Shown: positions 27,495 through 36,287, counted from the stretch's first letter. The stretch: DNA of 64,000 nt from DATFDN01 sp963762525 (GCA_963762525.1 CAVXKT010000011.1:434001-498000), one strand, 5' to 3'. Numbers and translations: made by a program. Notes: generated by a model from the sequence alone, not told the origin.

Positions 27495-28576
27495 GGATCG
27501 ACGGCGTCCCGCAGCGTACCATTCGGGTCGATCCCGGCGACGGGTGGTCGATCGAGATCATCGAGCAGACGAAATTGCCGTGGGCGCTCGAATTCGTGCG
27601 CCTGCGCTCGCTGGAACAGGCGGCGCACGCGATCCGCGCCATGCAGGTGCGCGGCGCGCCGCTGATCGGCGCCACGGCCGCCTACGGGCTCTGCCTGGCG
27701 CTGCGCGTCGATGCCTCCACCGAGGCCATGGAGGCAGCTGCGGCGATGCTCGCCGCAACCCGGCCGACGGCGGTCAATCTGCGTTGGGCGCTCGAACGGA
27801 TGCTGACGCGGCTGCGCAACACCCGGATCGAGGACCGCCCGGCGGCGGCCTACGCCGAAGCCGGGGCGATCGCCGAGGAGGACGTGGCGCAGAACGCCGC
27901 CATTGGCGCGCACGGCTTGCCGCTGATCGCCGAGATCGCCGCCCGCAGGCCGGGGCCGGTGAATATCCTTACGCATTGCAACGCCGGCTGGCTCGCGACC
28001 GTCGACTGGGGCACCGCGCTGGCGCCGGTCTATAAGGCGCACGATGCGGGCGTGCCGCTGCATGTGTGGGTGGACGAGACCCGCCCGCGCAATCAGGGCG
28101 CCGCGCTCACCGCCTATGAGCTTGGCCATCACGGTGTCGGCCACACCGTCATCGCCGACAACGCCGGCGGGCATCTGATGCAACGCGGCCGGGTTGATCT
28201 CGCGATCGTCGGCGCCGACCGGGTGAGCCGTTCGGGCGATGTCGCCAACAAGATCGGGACCTATCTGAAGGCCCTGGCCGCGCGCGACTGCGCGGTTCCG
28301 TTCTGGGTGGCGGCGCCGTCTTCGACGATCGACTGGAATTTGCGCGACGGGCGCGACATCCCGATCGAGGAGCGGGCGGCGGAGGAGGTAACGGACATGA
28401 CCGGCCTCGGCGACGCGGGGGTGGTGCGGGTGCGCGTCGTCGCACCCGGCAGCGCCGCCGCCAACCCCGCGTTCGACGTCACCCCGGGGCGGCTGCTTTC
28501 CGGGTTGATCACCGAACGCGGGCGCTGCACGGCGGACGAGGCCGGCTTGCTCCGGCTATTTCCGGAGCGCGGCTGA
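27491..28576 (+). CDS. mtnA: S-methyl-5-thioribose-1-phosphate isomerase
   Basis: MtnA converts methylthioribose-1-phosphate to methylthioribulose-1-phosphate in methionine salvage. The 361-residue product has the catalytic C163 in THCNAG and D243 in GADRV, plus MQVRGAPLIGATAAYG and KIGTYLKALAA. It is the last gene of the DUF983-UPF0262-mtnA operon. No other salvage gene is nearby. It converges with the unrecognised gene at 28578, two bases apart. Confidence 0.96.
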   Translation: MRIDGVPQRTIRVDPGDGWSIEIIEQTKLPWALEFVRLRSLEQAAHAIRAMQVRGAPLIGATAAYGLCLALRVDASTEAMEAAAAMLAATRPTAVNLRWALERMLTRLRNTRIEDRPAAAYAEAGAIAEEDVAQNAAIGAHGLPLIAEIAARRPGPVNILTHCNAGWLATVDWGTALAPVYKAHDAGVPLHVWVDETRPRNQGAALTAYELGHHGVGHTVIADNAGGHLMQRGRVDLAIVGADRVSRSGDVANKIGTYLKALAARDCAVPFWVAAPSSTIDWNLRDGRDIPIEERAAEEVTDMTGLGDAGVVRVRVVAPGSAAANPAFDVTPGRLLSGLITERGRCTADEAGLLRLFPERG

Positions 28577-28577
28577 G

Positions 28578-29210
28578 TTACGCCGCGCGGATCGACCAGG
28601 CGACGTCGTAGTTGGAGTTGCCGCCGCAACCATCCGGTGAGTTGGTCCCCGGGTGGTGGTCGCTGGCGCCGACATGACGACCTTGCGTGGTTTCGACACG
28701 GAGCTGCGCGCCGGTGAAGGTGTGCACGGCGGCGGCAACGGCGCCGTCGCAATTGGCGAAGATCAGCTTGCCGGCCGACGAGACGACCCAGCCGGCCAAC
28801 GCACCGAGCGCGGTGCCGAGAAGCGGCACCACCGCGGTCCCGATCGACGCCCCGAGGGCGGCGCCGACCGCGCCGCCGGCGGCCGTCGCCGCCGCCTGGG
28901 CGCCCTTTTCGGCCAACGTCGAGACCGCCTGCTGCAGCGTCTTCTCGGCGGTGGTCGGGTCGCTGTGTCCGCTGTTGACGATGGCGTAGGTGAACACCGC
29001 CGTCTCGTTGTCGGCAACCTCCACGCCGCGGAAGTCCATCGCCGTTTTGAAGGTGCCGTTGTTGAGGTTGCCGAGCTTCTGGCTCGCCTTCAAGGTCGGT
29101 TTCCCGACGATGGCGACGCTCGCCGAGATGTAGTCGGTGTCCTCGTGACGAGATCGCGTATCGTGGATGGTAAACGAATTTACCGCGAAACTGTATTTCT
29201 GCGCATTCAT
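28578..29210 (-). CDS. Unrecognised protein with glycine-rich hydrophobic core
   Basis: The 210-residue protein has three parts. Residues 1-95 are a beta-rich domain opening SFAVNSFTIHDTRSRHEDTD and containing LGNLNNGTFKTAMDF. Residues about 107-150 form a Gly/Ala hydrophobic stretch (AAGGAVGAALGASIGTAVVP, then LGTALGALAGWVVSSAGKLI). Residues 155-210 carry GRHVGASDHHPGTNSPDGCG and end YDVAWSIRAA. There is no signal peptide. I recall similar uncharacterised proteins in bacteria and fungi but no function. The hydrophobic hairpin resembles glycine-zipper membrane-inserting segments. It is monocistronic, and by eye its GC is below that of its neighbours. Confidence 0.65.
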   Translation of the reverse strand: MNAQKYSFAVNSFTIHDTRSRHEDTDYISASVAIVGKPTLKASQKLGNLNNGTFKTAMDFRGVEVADNETAVFTYAIVNSGHSDPTTAEKTLQQAVSTLAEKGAQAAATAAGGAVGAALGASIGTAVVPLLGTALGALAGWVVSSAGKLIFANCDGAVAAAVHTFTGAQLRVETTQGRHVGASDHHPGTNSPDGCGGNSNYDVAWSIRAA

Positions 29211-29449
29211 GGGCTTTCTCCCGTTTCGGTCAACCGGGCCGGGCGCGTCGCGGTTGTCCGAGTTTAGGAGCTGAGTTCGGCCCCGGCGGGCGTGTATCGC
29301 CGCTGGCGGACGCAGCGTGTGTGAGCGGGGTCACACCGGGGGCACTCATTTTTCGGCGACCACCGGCACTGTTGCGATCGTAACCATAATGCCGCGATCT
29401 AAGCGCGCGCTCGGATCAGATGAAAGCGGATCGGCGCCGCGGCGTGCCC
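29211..29449. other. Non-coding spacer
   Basis: About 240 bases upstream of the unrecognised gene. It is less GC-rich than the surroundings near 29335-29400 and presumably holds that gene's promoter on the minus strand. No reading frame with protein-like composition was seen. Confidence 0.5.
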
Positions 29450-29492
29450 CACCTCACCCCGCACCCTCTCCGCCCCGGAGGGGCGGAGAGGG
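29450..29492. repeat. Dispersed palindromic repeat, CTCTCCGCC family, copy 2
   Basis: CCTCACCCCGCA is followed by a perfect 13-bp stem (CCCTCTCCGCCCC at 29464-29476 and its complement at 29480-29492) with a GGA loop. It lies just past the end of the Rieske/FAD reductase gene and may serve as its terminator. Confidence 0.7.
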
Positions 29493-29521
29493 AGGACGGG
29501 GGCGGCCGTCGCCTCATGTCG

Positions 29522-31049
29522 TCACACCGTGCCGTGCGCTTCCATCGCCGCCTCCAGGCGCAGACTTTCGTGGTCGCGGTCCACCGTCGCCACCGCGAGC
29601 ACGCTGCCGGCGCGACGGTAGCGCAGCACCGCCCGCTTCGCGGCGACGTCGCCCTCCACGCTGATGTCGTCCCACTGCGCGGCGTGGCCGATATAGTCGA
29701 TGTTGAGATCGTGGTAGTGGCGGCTCCAGAAGAACGGCACGGCGTCGAACGCCAGCCGGCCTCCGAGCATGTTCAGCGCCGCCGCCTGCCCCATGCGCTC
29801 GGCGACCACCCAGTGCTCGACGCGGATGCGCTCGCCGGTGTGCGGGTCGGGCCAGCGCGCGACATCGCCGGCGGCGAAGATGCCGGGCGCGCTCGTCTCC
29901 AGTTGCTCGTTCACCAGCACGCCGTTCTCCACCTTGAGCCCGGCCGCTTCGGCGAGCGCCGTGCGCGGCTTCACGCCGGTGCCGAGGACGACGAGATCGG
30001 CCGCTAGCGTGGCGCCGCTCTTCAGCGCCACCTGCCCCGGCGCGATCGAGGCCACCTGCTCGTCGAGATGGAAGGTGACGCCCTGCCCCTCGTGCTCGCG
30101 GCGCACGAGGTCGCCGAGCTCCGGTCCCAAAACCTTCTCCAGAGGCCGTCGCTCCGGTGCGACCACATCGACGGCGAGCCCGCGCTGGCGCAGCGCCGCC
30201 GCGACTTCGAGCCCGATGAAGCTGGCGCCGATCACCACCGCGCGACGCGCCGTACCGGCACGCGCGATGATGTCGCGGCAATCGGCGAGCGATCGCAGCG
30301 TGCGCACCGCCTCCGCCTCGGCGCCGGGAATGGGCGGGCGGACCGGCTCGGCGCCGGTCGCGATCAGCAAGCGATCGAACGCGACCTCGCCGCCATCGGC
30401 CAGCACCACGCGCCGCTCGCGCGTATCGATGCGGCGCACCGGCGTCGCCAGGCGGATTTCGATGCCCGAATCGGCGTAGAATTCCGGCGGGCGGAGCGGA
30501 ATCCACTCCTCCGGCGCCTCGCCGGCCAGATAGTCCTTGGACAGATTCGGCCGATCGCAGGGCGCATCCGCATCGTCGCTGAGCATGGTCAGCGCCCCCG
30601 CGTAGCCCTCCCGCCGCAAGCGTTCGGCGGCGGCGAACCCGGCGGCGCCCGCCGCCCACGATCACCATGCGCGCCGGTGCACCGGCGGGCGCGGTGCGGC
30701 GGGGCGCCGGATCGAGCTTCTCCCGCACCACGATCCGATCGCCGGCGCGCTCGACTTTCCAGCACGCGACGGGGTCGAAGGCCGGCGCGTGCATCGCCTC
30801 ACCGGTGCGCAGACTGAAACAGGCGTGATGCCAGGGGCAGCGCACGGTCTCGCCCACCAGCAGGCCCTCCGCCAGTGGGCCGCTATAGTGCGTGCAGGTG
30901 GCGCCGATGGCGAAGATGTCGTCCCCGCGCCGGGCGAGCAGCACCGCCTCGTCGCCCACGCGCCCTCCCAGCAGGGCGCCGTCCGCCAAATCCGAGAGCG
31001 CGACGCCGAGGCTCAGGTCCGGGCCTTCGGGCTTCTTGTCGTCCGCCAT
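29522..31049 (-). CDS. Rieske domain fused to FAD-dependent NAD(P) oxidoreductase (frameshifted)
   Basis: Residues about 10-110 are a Rieske [2Fe-2S] domain with CTHYSGPL and CPWHHACF ligand motifs. After a short linker comes a ferredoxin-reductase-like flavoprotein: MVIVGGG, LLIATGAEPVRPP, VVIGASFIGLEVAAAL, VVLGTGVKP and IFAAGDVARW, with a C-terminal reductase dimer domain. The two parts are in different frames with the switch near 30630, but the AIFM3/AIF-like fusion is known elsewhere. GAGGAGG lies before ATG 31049. It probably passes electrons from NAD(P)H through FAD to the Rieske cluster; partner unknown. Confidence 0.85.
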
Positions 31050-31144
31050 GGTGTCCTCCTCGCGGCTGCGGCAGCCTAGCAGCCCGCTCGCGATCGCTAC
31101 AGGCGGGAACGACCGTGCGGCGGGCGCGCTGCCCGACGGCAACG

Positions 31145-32137
31145 ATGCTTCCCCGATCCTCGAAAGCGACCGCAAAGGTCGGCGCCGTAGTGGCGATCCC
31201 GGCGCGTGACGAAGCGGCGCGCTTGCCCGCTTGCCTGGCCGCGCTGGCGGCGCAGGTGGGCGCCGGGGAACGGAAGCTGGATTTTCGCCGGTTGGCGGTG
31301 CTGGTTCTGGCCAACAATTGCATCGACCGCACGGCGGCGCTGGCCCGTGCGCTCGCGCCTTCGCTGCCGTTCCGGCTGGTCGTGCGGGAGATCACGCTGC
31401 CACCGTCCCGCGCCCATGCTGGCGCGGCGCGTCGCGCGGCATGGACGCGGCGGCGACGCTGTTCGGCGATCCCGCGCCGTGCGGGGCGGTTCTGCTCAGC
31501 ACCGATGCCGACGGAAGAGTCGCCCCGGAATGGCTCGCCGCAAACCTGGCGGCCTTGGCCGAGGGCGCGGACGCGGTCGCCGGCGCGATCGAGATCGACG
31601 CCCGGGGCGGCGAAGCGTCCGCCGCCTCGCTCCGCGCGCGCGAGGCGCAGAGGCACGGCTACGGGGCGCTGCTCGACGAGATGGCGGCGCTGGTCGATCC
31701 GATCCCGACGACCCCTGGCCGCGCCACAACGTCCACTCGGGCGCCTCGATCGCCCTCACGCTCGCCGCCTACCGGCGCGTCGGCGGATTGCCCGAGGTAA
31801 AGGTGGGCGAGGACCGGGCGCTGTTCGAGGCGGTGTTGCGCGCCGACATGCGGGTGCGCCACTGCCCGCATGCGCGCGTCACCGTCCCGTGCCGCCTCGA
31901 GCGCCGAGGGCGGCATGGCAGACACCATGCGTCGGCGGCTGGCGGATGCGGATGCCGCTTTGGACCCGCGGCTGGAGCCGGCGTTCGACGCCCTGCACCG
32001 GCTGCGCTGCCGCCGCGCGCTGCGCCGGCTGCGCGCCGGCGTTTCGGCGCCGGCCGAGGCGCGCCAGCTCGCGCGGGCGCTGCGGCTGCGACCGCCGGCG
32101 CTCCGCGCAATCGCCGGGCTGCCGCGCTTCCTACTGA
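31145..32137 (+). CDS. Family 2-like glycosyltransferase (frameshifted)
   Basis: The N-terminal AVVAIPARDEAARLPACLAA and VLVLANNCIDRTAALARAL are the GT-A nucleotide-binding start. LLSTDADGRVAPEWLAANLA holds the metal-binding D-x-D-like pair, and VHSGASIALTLAAYRRVGGL with VGEDRALFEAV gives the acceptor-side ED motif. Switches occur near 31430, 31720 and 31890. Its relatives are usually encoded beside a PIG-L deacetylase, a NodS-like methyltransferase and an acyl-CoA dehydrogenase. Here it faces that set convergently. The 3' end is uncertain, because the homologous part runs to about 32140 and meets the methyltransferase stub. Confidence 0.75.
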   Translation: MLPRSSKATAKVGAVVAIPARDEAARLPACLAALAAQVGAGERKLDFRRLAVLVLANNCIDRTAALARALAPSLPFRLVVREITLPPSRAHAGAARRAAWTRRRRCSAIPRRAGRFCSAPMPTEESPRNGSPQTWRPWPRARTRSPARSRSTPGAAKRPPPRSARARRRGTATGRCSTRWRRWSIRSRRPLAAPQRPLGRLDRPHARRLPARRRIARGKGGRGPGAVRGGVARRHAGAPLPACARHRPVPPRAPRAAWQTPCVGGWRMRMPLWTRGWSRRSTPCTGCAAAARCAGCAPAFRRRPRRASSRGRCGCDRRRSAQSPGCRASY

Positions 32138-32277
32138 GATCGCGGCAGAGCGGCGAGTGTGGCGGCGCATTTCTCCCGTTGATAGGCGCTGTCTGCGAAC
32201 CGCCACGGATCGGCGTCGCGGGCATAGAGCGCGTCGAAATAGCCCGCATCGAGCGAATGCGGGGGGCGGGCCGTCAA
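32131..32277 (-). pseudogene. N-terminal stub of a NodS-like SAM-dependent methyltransferase
   Basis: From TTG 32277, overlapping the PIG-L stop, the frame reads ARPPHSLDAGYFDALYARDA, then DPWRFADSAYQREKCAATLAALP, then a stop at 32131. This is the conserved N-terminus of the NodS-type methyltransferases found beside PIG-L deacetylases, normally about 200 residues. The SAM-binding motif I that should follow is absent, and beyond the stop the sequence belongs to the convergent glycosyltransferase. Only 48 codons remain, so a deletion or inversion removed the rest. Confidence 0.65.
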
Positions 32278-33032
32278 ACCGGCTCCTCCAGGAACAGCTC
32301 GAAGGGCCGGTCGGCCAGGGCCAGCATCTCCGGCGGGATTCGGAAGCCGCCGGGGACGTCGGCGATCAATCCGGTGGTCTGCGATCGATGCGCCGCGATG
32401 GCCCGGCGCTTGGCCGGCAAGTGGCGCGCAATGTCGAGCCGGATGGCGCGTAGCGGCGCCGCATCAGGTTCCGCCGGCAACGGAAATCCGGGGACCGGAT
32501 GCGCGAACGCCTGGCCCCACACGGGATAGGCGAAGAGCCGGACGCCCGATGGCAACGCGCGGGCGACCGCAGCGGCGATGGCGAAGCTCGCGCGGTGATC
32601 GGCGTGCGGATCGTGGCGCCAGGTGGCGAACACCGCGGCCGGCCCCGGCCCCATGTTGAGGATGGCGGCGGCGGCGGCCGAGAAGTTCTCGCCCCAGGCG
32701 GGAACGGAGCCATCCGGCAGTCCGAGGAAATCCACATTTCGCGGATCGAGGCCCAGTGCGGCCACCGCGCGCAGCACCTCTCGCCGGCGCAGCGACGCCA
32801 GGCGCTCCGGCGGCCAGGCCCGCGATCCGGGATGCGAGCCGGCGCCGTCGCTCACCACCACCACCCGCACCCTGCGCCCATCCGCAACCAGGGCGGCGAT
32901 CAGGCCGCCGCAGCCCAGGCTCTCGTCATCCGGATGCGGGGCGAGGATCAGCATCTCGCCGGCTCCCGGGAACGCCTCGAGTCCGCACATCGGTTCCCGC
33001 TCGGCCGCACGCAGCCACTCGCCGGCGCGCAT
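32274..33032 (-). CDS. PIG-L family deacetylase
   Basis: PIG-L/LmbE enzymes remove acetyl groups from N-acetylglucosaminyl compounds with zinc. The 252-residue product carries APHPDDESLGCGG (His and Asp ligands and catalytic Asp) near residue 31 and HDPHADHRA with the third zinc His. ATG 33032 is 7 bp after the acyl-CoA dehydrogenase stop. The methyltransferase stub overlaps its stop. In intact cassettes these genes are believed to modify a lipid-linked or small sugar product; the product is unknown. Confidence 0.9.
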   Translation of the reverse strand: MRAGEWLRAAEREPMCGLEAFPGAGEMLILAPHPDDESLGCGGLIAALVADGRRVRVVVVSDGAGSHPGSRAWPPERLASLRRREVLRAVAALGLDPRNVDFLGLPDGSVPAWGENFSAAAAAILNMGPGPAAVFATWRHDPHADHRASFAIAAAVARALPSGVRLFAYPVWGQAFAHPVPGFPLPAEPDAAPLRAIRLDIARHLPAKRRAIAAHRSQTTGLIADVPGGFRIPPEMLALADRPFELFLEEPV

Positions 33033-33039
33033 CCGCGCC

Positions 33040-34034
33040 TCAGCCCCAGAGGTCGCCGGGCTCGGCATCGGCGCCCAGCACATGCGCTCCGGCCGCCGTC
33101 AAAGCCCGATCCGGCGCCGGCTGACGGAGATAGGTCGCGAGGTCGCGCGCGATCCGCTCCAGCGGGTGCGGGCGTAGAAACGCGGCGAGCCCCACCGAGC
33201 GCTGCGCCAGCTCCAGAGATCGAGCGCCGCCCGCTCCACCGCCAGCCGCGCCAGGTTGACGAACGCGACCGCCGCCTCGCCCGGCGCCGCCGCCTCGGCG
33301 CGCGCGGCCGCGGCCTCCACCCAGAGCCGCGCCGCGGAGGCCGCCATCGCCGCTTGGCCGAGCCGCGCCGCCTGGTGCGGATCGCCGCCGCGCTCGGTGG
33401 CGCGGAGATGCGCGCGCAGTGCACCGAGCAGCGCCTCGGCACCGCCGCATTGCACGGCGGCGAAGCGCCATGCGCCGGCCGAGAAGTCCGGCTGGCGGGT
33501 GTAGTCGCCCGGTTGGCCGATCAGCGCATCGGGGCCGACAACCATCCCGGTGAAGTCCACCGTGCCGCTGGCGGAGGCGCGCATACCCTGCGCCCGCCAT
33601 CCCGAGAGGTCGGCCCGCTCGCCCGGGGCGAGCGCGACCAGCACCATTCGCGGATTCTCCGCTCCCGCCTCCCGCGCCGTCACCAGCGCGCGGGCGACGT
33701 ATCCGGCGCCGGAACAGAGTATTTTGCCGCCGAGGAGCGTGCCGCCGGGGCGCAGACGAAGCGGCACCCCCGGCTGCTCGGTATTCCAGACGCCGAACAG
33801 CCGCCCAACGCGCGCGTCGGCCGCCGCCCGCCGCGTCTGCGCCGGGGCGCCGTAGCGCTGTATCAGCCGGATCGTGTTCACGTGCCCTTCATAGAGGCGC
33901 CCCAGCGACAGGTCGGCGCGGCCGATCAGCTCGTCCGGGGGATCGGGAAACGGACGGATGGGGACGAGCTGAGGCGCAGATATGGCGATCACCTCGGGCA
34001 GGTTGTTCCTTACAAACATCCGGGCCGGCAACAC
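33040..34034 (-). CDS. Acyl-CoA dehydrogenase-like protein (frameshifted)
   Basis: The product resembles the short acyl-CoA dehydrogenase-like proteins that accompany PIG-L/NodS/GT2 cassettes. LSLGRLYEGHVNTIRLIQRY at the N-terminus, GTLLGGKILCSGAGYVARAL (flavin-proximal) and VGLAAFLRPHPLERIARDLA at the C-terminus are recognisable. One frame switch near 33215 is needed. Length after repair is about 330 residues, near the subgroup norm. The typical catalytic Glu of true acyl-CoA dehydrogenases is not evident. The start is uncertain; a GTG about 45 bases later (GTGATCGCC) is possible. It is divergent from argC. Confidence 0.75.
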
Positions 34035-34090
34035 GTTGCCAGCGCCACGCGGTCCGCCTACCGTCCGCGCCGTTTTGCGCAGAGGTGCAA

Positions 34091-35026
34091 ATGGGCAAAC
34101 CCCGAGTGTTCATCGACGGCGAGGCCGGGACGACCGGGCTCGGCATCCGCGATCGGCTGCGCGCGCTGCCGGCGATCGAATTGCGCAGCCTGCCGGACGA
34201 CCGACGAAAGGACCCCGAGGCAAGGCGGGCGATCATGTCCGAGGTCGATCTGGTCATCCTCTGTTTGCCCGACGCGGCGGCGCGGGAATCGGCGGCGCTC
34301 GCCGCCGGGCTCGGAGACCGGGCGCCGAAGCTCCTGGACGCCAGCACCGCCCACCGCGTCGATCCTGAATGGACCTACGGATTTCCGGAGCTCGCGCCGG
34401 GCCAGGCGCAGCGGATCGCAGCGGCGCGCCGCGTGGCCAATCCCGGTTGCTATCCAACCGGCGCCATCGCGCTGCTGCGGCCCCTGGTCGATGCCGGGCT
34501 GCTGCCGCCCGACTATCCGATCAGCATCAACGCGATCAGCGGCTATTCCGGCGGTGGCAAGGCGCTGATCGAGATGCATGAGCGCGACGGCGGCCCCGCC
34601 TTCGAGCTCTACGGGCTCGATTTCGAACACAAGCACGTGCCGGAAACGCAAGCCTATGGCGGGCTCACGCGGCGGCCGGTTTTCGTGCCCTCGGTCGGGC
34701 ATTTCCGGCAGGGGATGCTGGTCTCGATCCCGCTGCATCTGGAGACGCTGCCCGGCAAACCCGCCGCCGCCGAGCTGCGCGCCGCGCTGGAGGCCCGCTA
34801 TGCCGGGACGGACACCGTGCGTGTCGCCTTGCCCGACCGCGCCGGGCGATTGCGGCCGGAGGCGCTGAACGGCACTGATCGCATGGAGCTGTTCGTCCAT
34901 GAAAACGCGACCTACCGGCAGGCGCTGCTGGTGGCGCGCTTGGATAACCTGGGCAAGGGCGCATCCGGCGCCGCGGTGCAGAATCTTCGTCTGATGCTGG
35001 GAGTGCCGGAGACCGACCATGCCTGA
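34091..35026 (+). CDS. argC: N-acetyl-gamma-glutamyl-phosphate reductase
   Basis: ArgC reduces N-acetylglutamyl phosphate to the semialdehyde in arginine synthesis. The 311-residue product is the shorter type-2 form: VFIDGEAGTTGLGIRDRL holds the NADP loop, and ANPGCYPTG holds the catalytic C120. FVPSVGHFRQGM and the closing ASGAAVQNLRLMLG match the family. AGAGG precedes ATG 34091, which is preferred to GTG 34085. The next gene starts inside its 3' end. Confidence 0.95.
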   Translation: MGKPRVFIDGEAGTTGLGIRDRLRALPAIELRSLPDDRRKDPEARRAIMSEVDLVILCLPDAAARESAALAAGLGDRAPKLLDASTAHRVDPEWTYGFPELAPGQAQRIAAARRVANPGCYPTGAIALLRPLVDAGLLPPDYPISINAISGYSGGGKALIEMHERDGGPAFELYGLDFEHKHVPETQAYGGLTRRPVFVPSVGHFRQGMLVSIPLHLETLPGKPAAAELRAALEARYAGTDTVRVALPDRAGRLRPEALNGTDRMELFVHENATYRQALLVARLDNLGKGASGAAVQNLRLMLGVPETDHA

Positions 35027-35564
35027 CGTGCAATCGATCGGCCGGGGTCCGCTGTACACGCTGGACGGCATCGCGCCGCGCGTCCATCCGACCGCCTTCA
35101 TCGCCCCCAATGCCGCGGTGATCGGCGATGTCGAGATCGGACCCGAATCGGGCGTGTGGTTCGGCTGCGTCATCCGCGGCGACACCAACACCATCCGCAT
35201 CGGCGCCCGCAGCAACATCCAGGACGGCACCATCATACACGTCGATGACGCCTCGCCGACCACGATCGGCGATGACGTGACGGTGGGCCACGCCGTGATC
35301 ATCCACGCCTGCACGCTGCGTGACCGCGCCTTCGTCGGGATGGGCTCGACCGTCCTCGATCTGGCGGTGATCGAGGAGGAGGGAATGCTGGGCGCCGGCG
35401 GGCTGCTCACGCCGGGGAAGGTGATCGGCGCGCGCGAACTGTGGACCGGCAGCCCGGCCAAGCTGCGCCGGCTGATGGACGCCGAGGAGCGTCGCGGCTT
35501 CGACCGCAACGCCGAGGTCTATCGCAAGCTGGCGGCGCGCTACCGCCAGGGCCTGCGGGTCTAG
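35019..35564 (+). CDS. Gamma-class carbonic anhydrase-like protein
   Basis: The 181-residue protein is a left-handed beta-helix of hexapeptide repeats (AAVIGDVEIG, GARSNIQDGTIIH). The three zinc histidines are present in IIHVDD, VGHAVIIH. The C-terminus is a helix (AEVYRKLAARYRQGL). Members include YrdA/PaaY-type proteins, of which only some hydrate CO2. It overlaps argC by 8 bases and is probably co-transcribed. Confidence 0.9.
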   Translation: MPDVQSIGRGPLYTLDGIAPRVHPTAFIAPNAAVIGDVEIGPESGVWFGCVIRGDTNTIRIGARSNIQDGTIIHVDDASPTTIGDDVTVGHAVIIHACTLRDRAFVGMGSTVLDLAVIEEEGMLGAGGLLTPGKVIGARELWTGSPAKLRRLMDAEERRGFDRNAEVYRKLAARYRQGLRV

Positions 35565-35875
35565 GGCGGTTTTCTGCTGACCGTAACCGGCCTCTGTTTT
35601 TCGTCATGTATGGACGGCCCCCTCCTGGCAAGAAGCTTTTGGCTGAACGGCGCACGATCTGGAGCGGTCATGTATCCGGCCTGTTGATGCGGTCGTTTGC
35701 GTGACCGCTGGCCCCGATGGGTTGCGCGGACCGGCTTCCATGCATTGCGGCGCGCTCGGCGGCGCGATGACGAAACGGAGTATGCCGATCCAGAGCCTGC
35801 CCCCGCGGAGGCGGGGGTCCTGACCATTGTGCCGTCGCTGCCTCCGGCTTTGCGTCGTGCGGGTCGCGGCCGGAC
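35565..35875. other. Non-coding spacer with one hairpin
   Basis: Past the carbonic anhydrase gene lies a stretch of lower GC (35565-35700) with no convincing gene. At 35800-35817 CCCCCGC-GGAG-GCGGGGG forms a 7-bp hairpin of a kind common between genes in alphaproteobacteria. The repeat element at 35876 follows. Confidence 0.5.
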
Positions 35876-36042
35876 TAATACCAGCTGCCCGTTGCTCCGA
35901 CCGCTTGTCGAGGCACCGTCATTGCGAGCCGAAGGCGAAGCAATCCAGGCCCACCGCACGGTCCTGCCCGCCTGGATCGCCACGCCGCCGCAAGCGGCGG
36001 CTCGCGATGACGAAGGAGCGAGGCATCCGCCGCTTGGTATAA
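35876..36042. repeat. Dispersed repeat element (GCGAGCC...GGCTCGCGA family), copy 2
   Basis: About 166 bp starting TAATACCAG and ending CGCTTGGTATAA, so the ends are short inverted repeats. The inside has CATTGCGAGCC and GGCTCGCGATG as a second inverted pair and CAATCCAGG/CCTGGATCG as a third. It matches 22041-22195 over its length. It carries no gene of its own, so it resembles a REP- or MITE-like unit. Confidence 0.78.
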
Positions 36043-36242
36043 GCCGCCGGCGCGACCCGATAGCTTTTGCGTGGGCGGAGCATCGCGCCGGCGATCCGCG
36101 CGGTCTTCGCGGCCTGCGCCCCCACCGCGACCTTCATCGGTCGGCGTGCCATCGTGCGCCGGACCCGGGCCGTGCCGCGCACCGGCTTGGCGCGCACCTG
36201 TCGCAGCACCGCGCTGGCGCCGAGTACCAGCAGTCGCCGCAC
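35919..36242 (-). CDS. Small basic protein whose 3' end runs into a repeat (doubtful)
   Basis: From ATG 36242 the frame encodes a strongly basic stretch (ASAVLRQVRAKPVRGTARVR, then AKTARIAGAMLRPRKSYRVA) of about 67 residues before it enters the dispersed repeat and stops inside it. There is no recognised family. It could be a small nucleic-acid-binding protein cut short by the repeat, or chance coding in GC-rich DNA. It is the only candidate gene in this 720-base gap. Confidence 0.25.
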   Translation of the reverse strand: MRRLLVLGASAVLRQVRAKPVRGTARVRRTMARRPMKVAVGAQAAKTARIAGAMLRPRKSYRVAPAAYTKRRMPRSFVIASRRLRRRGDPGGQDRAVGLDCFAFGSQ

Positions 36243-36287
36243 GCGCGGATCGCCTTGGCGGCTGATCCGGCGATGACGGGTTGCGAG

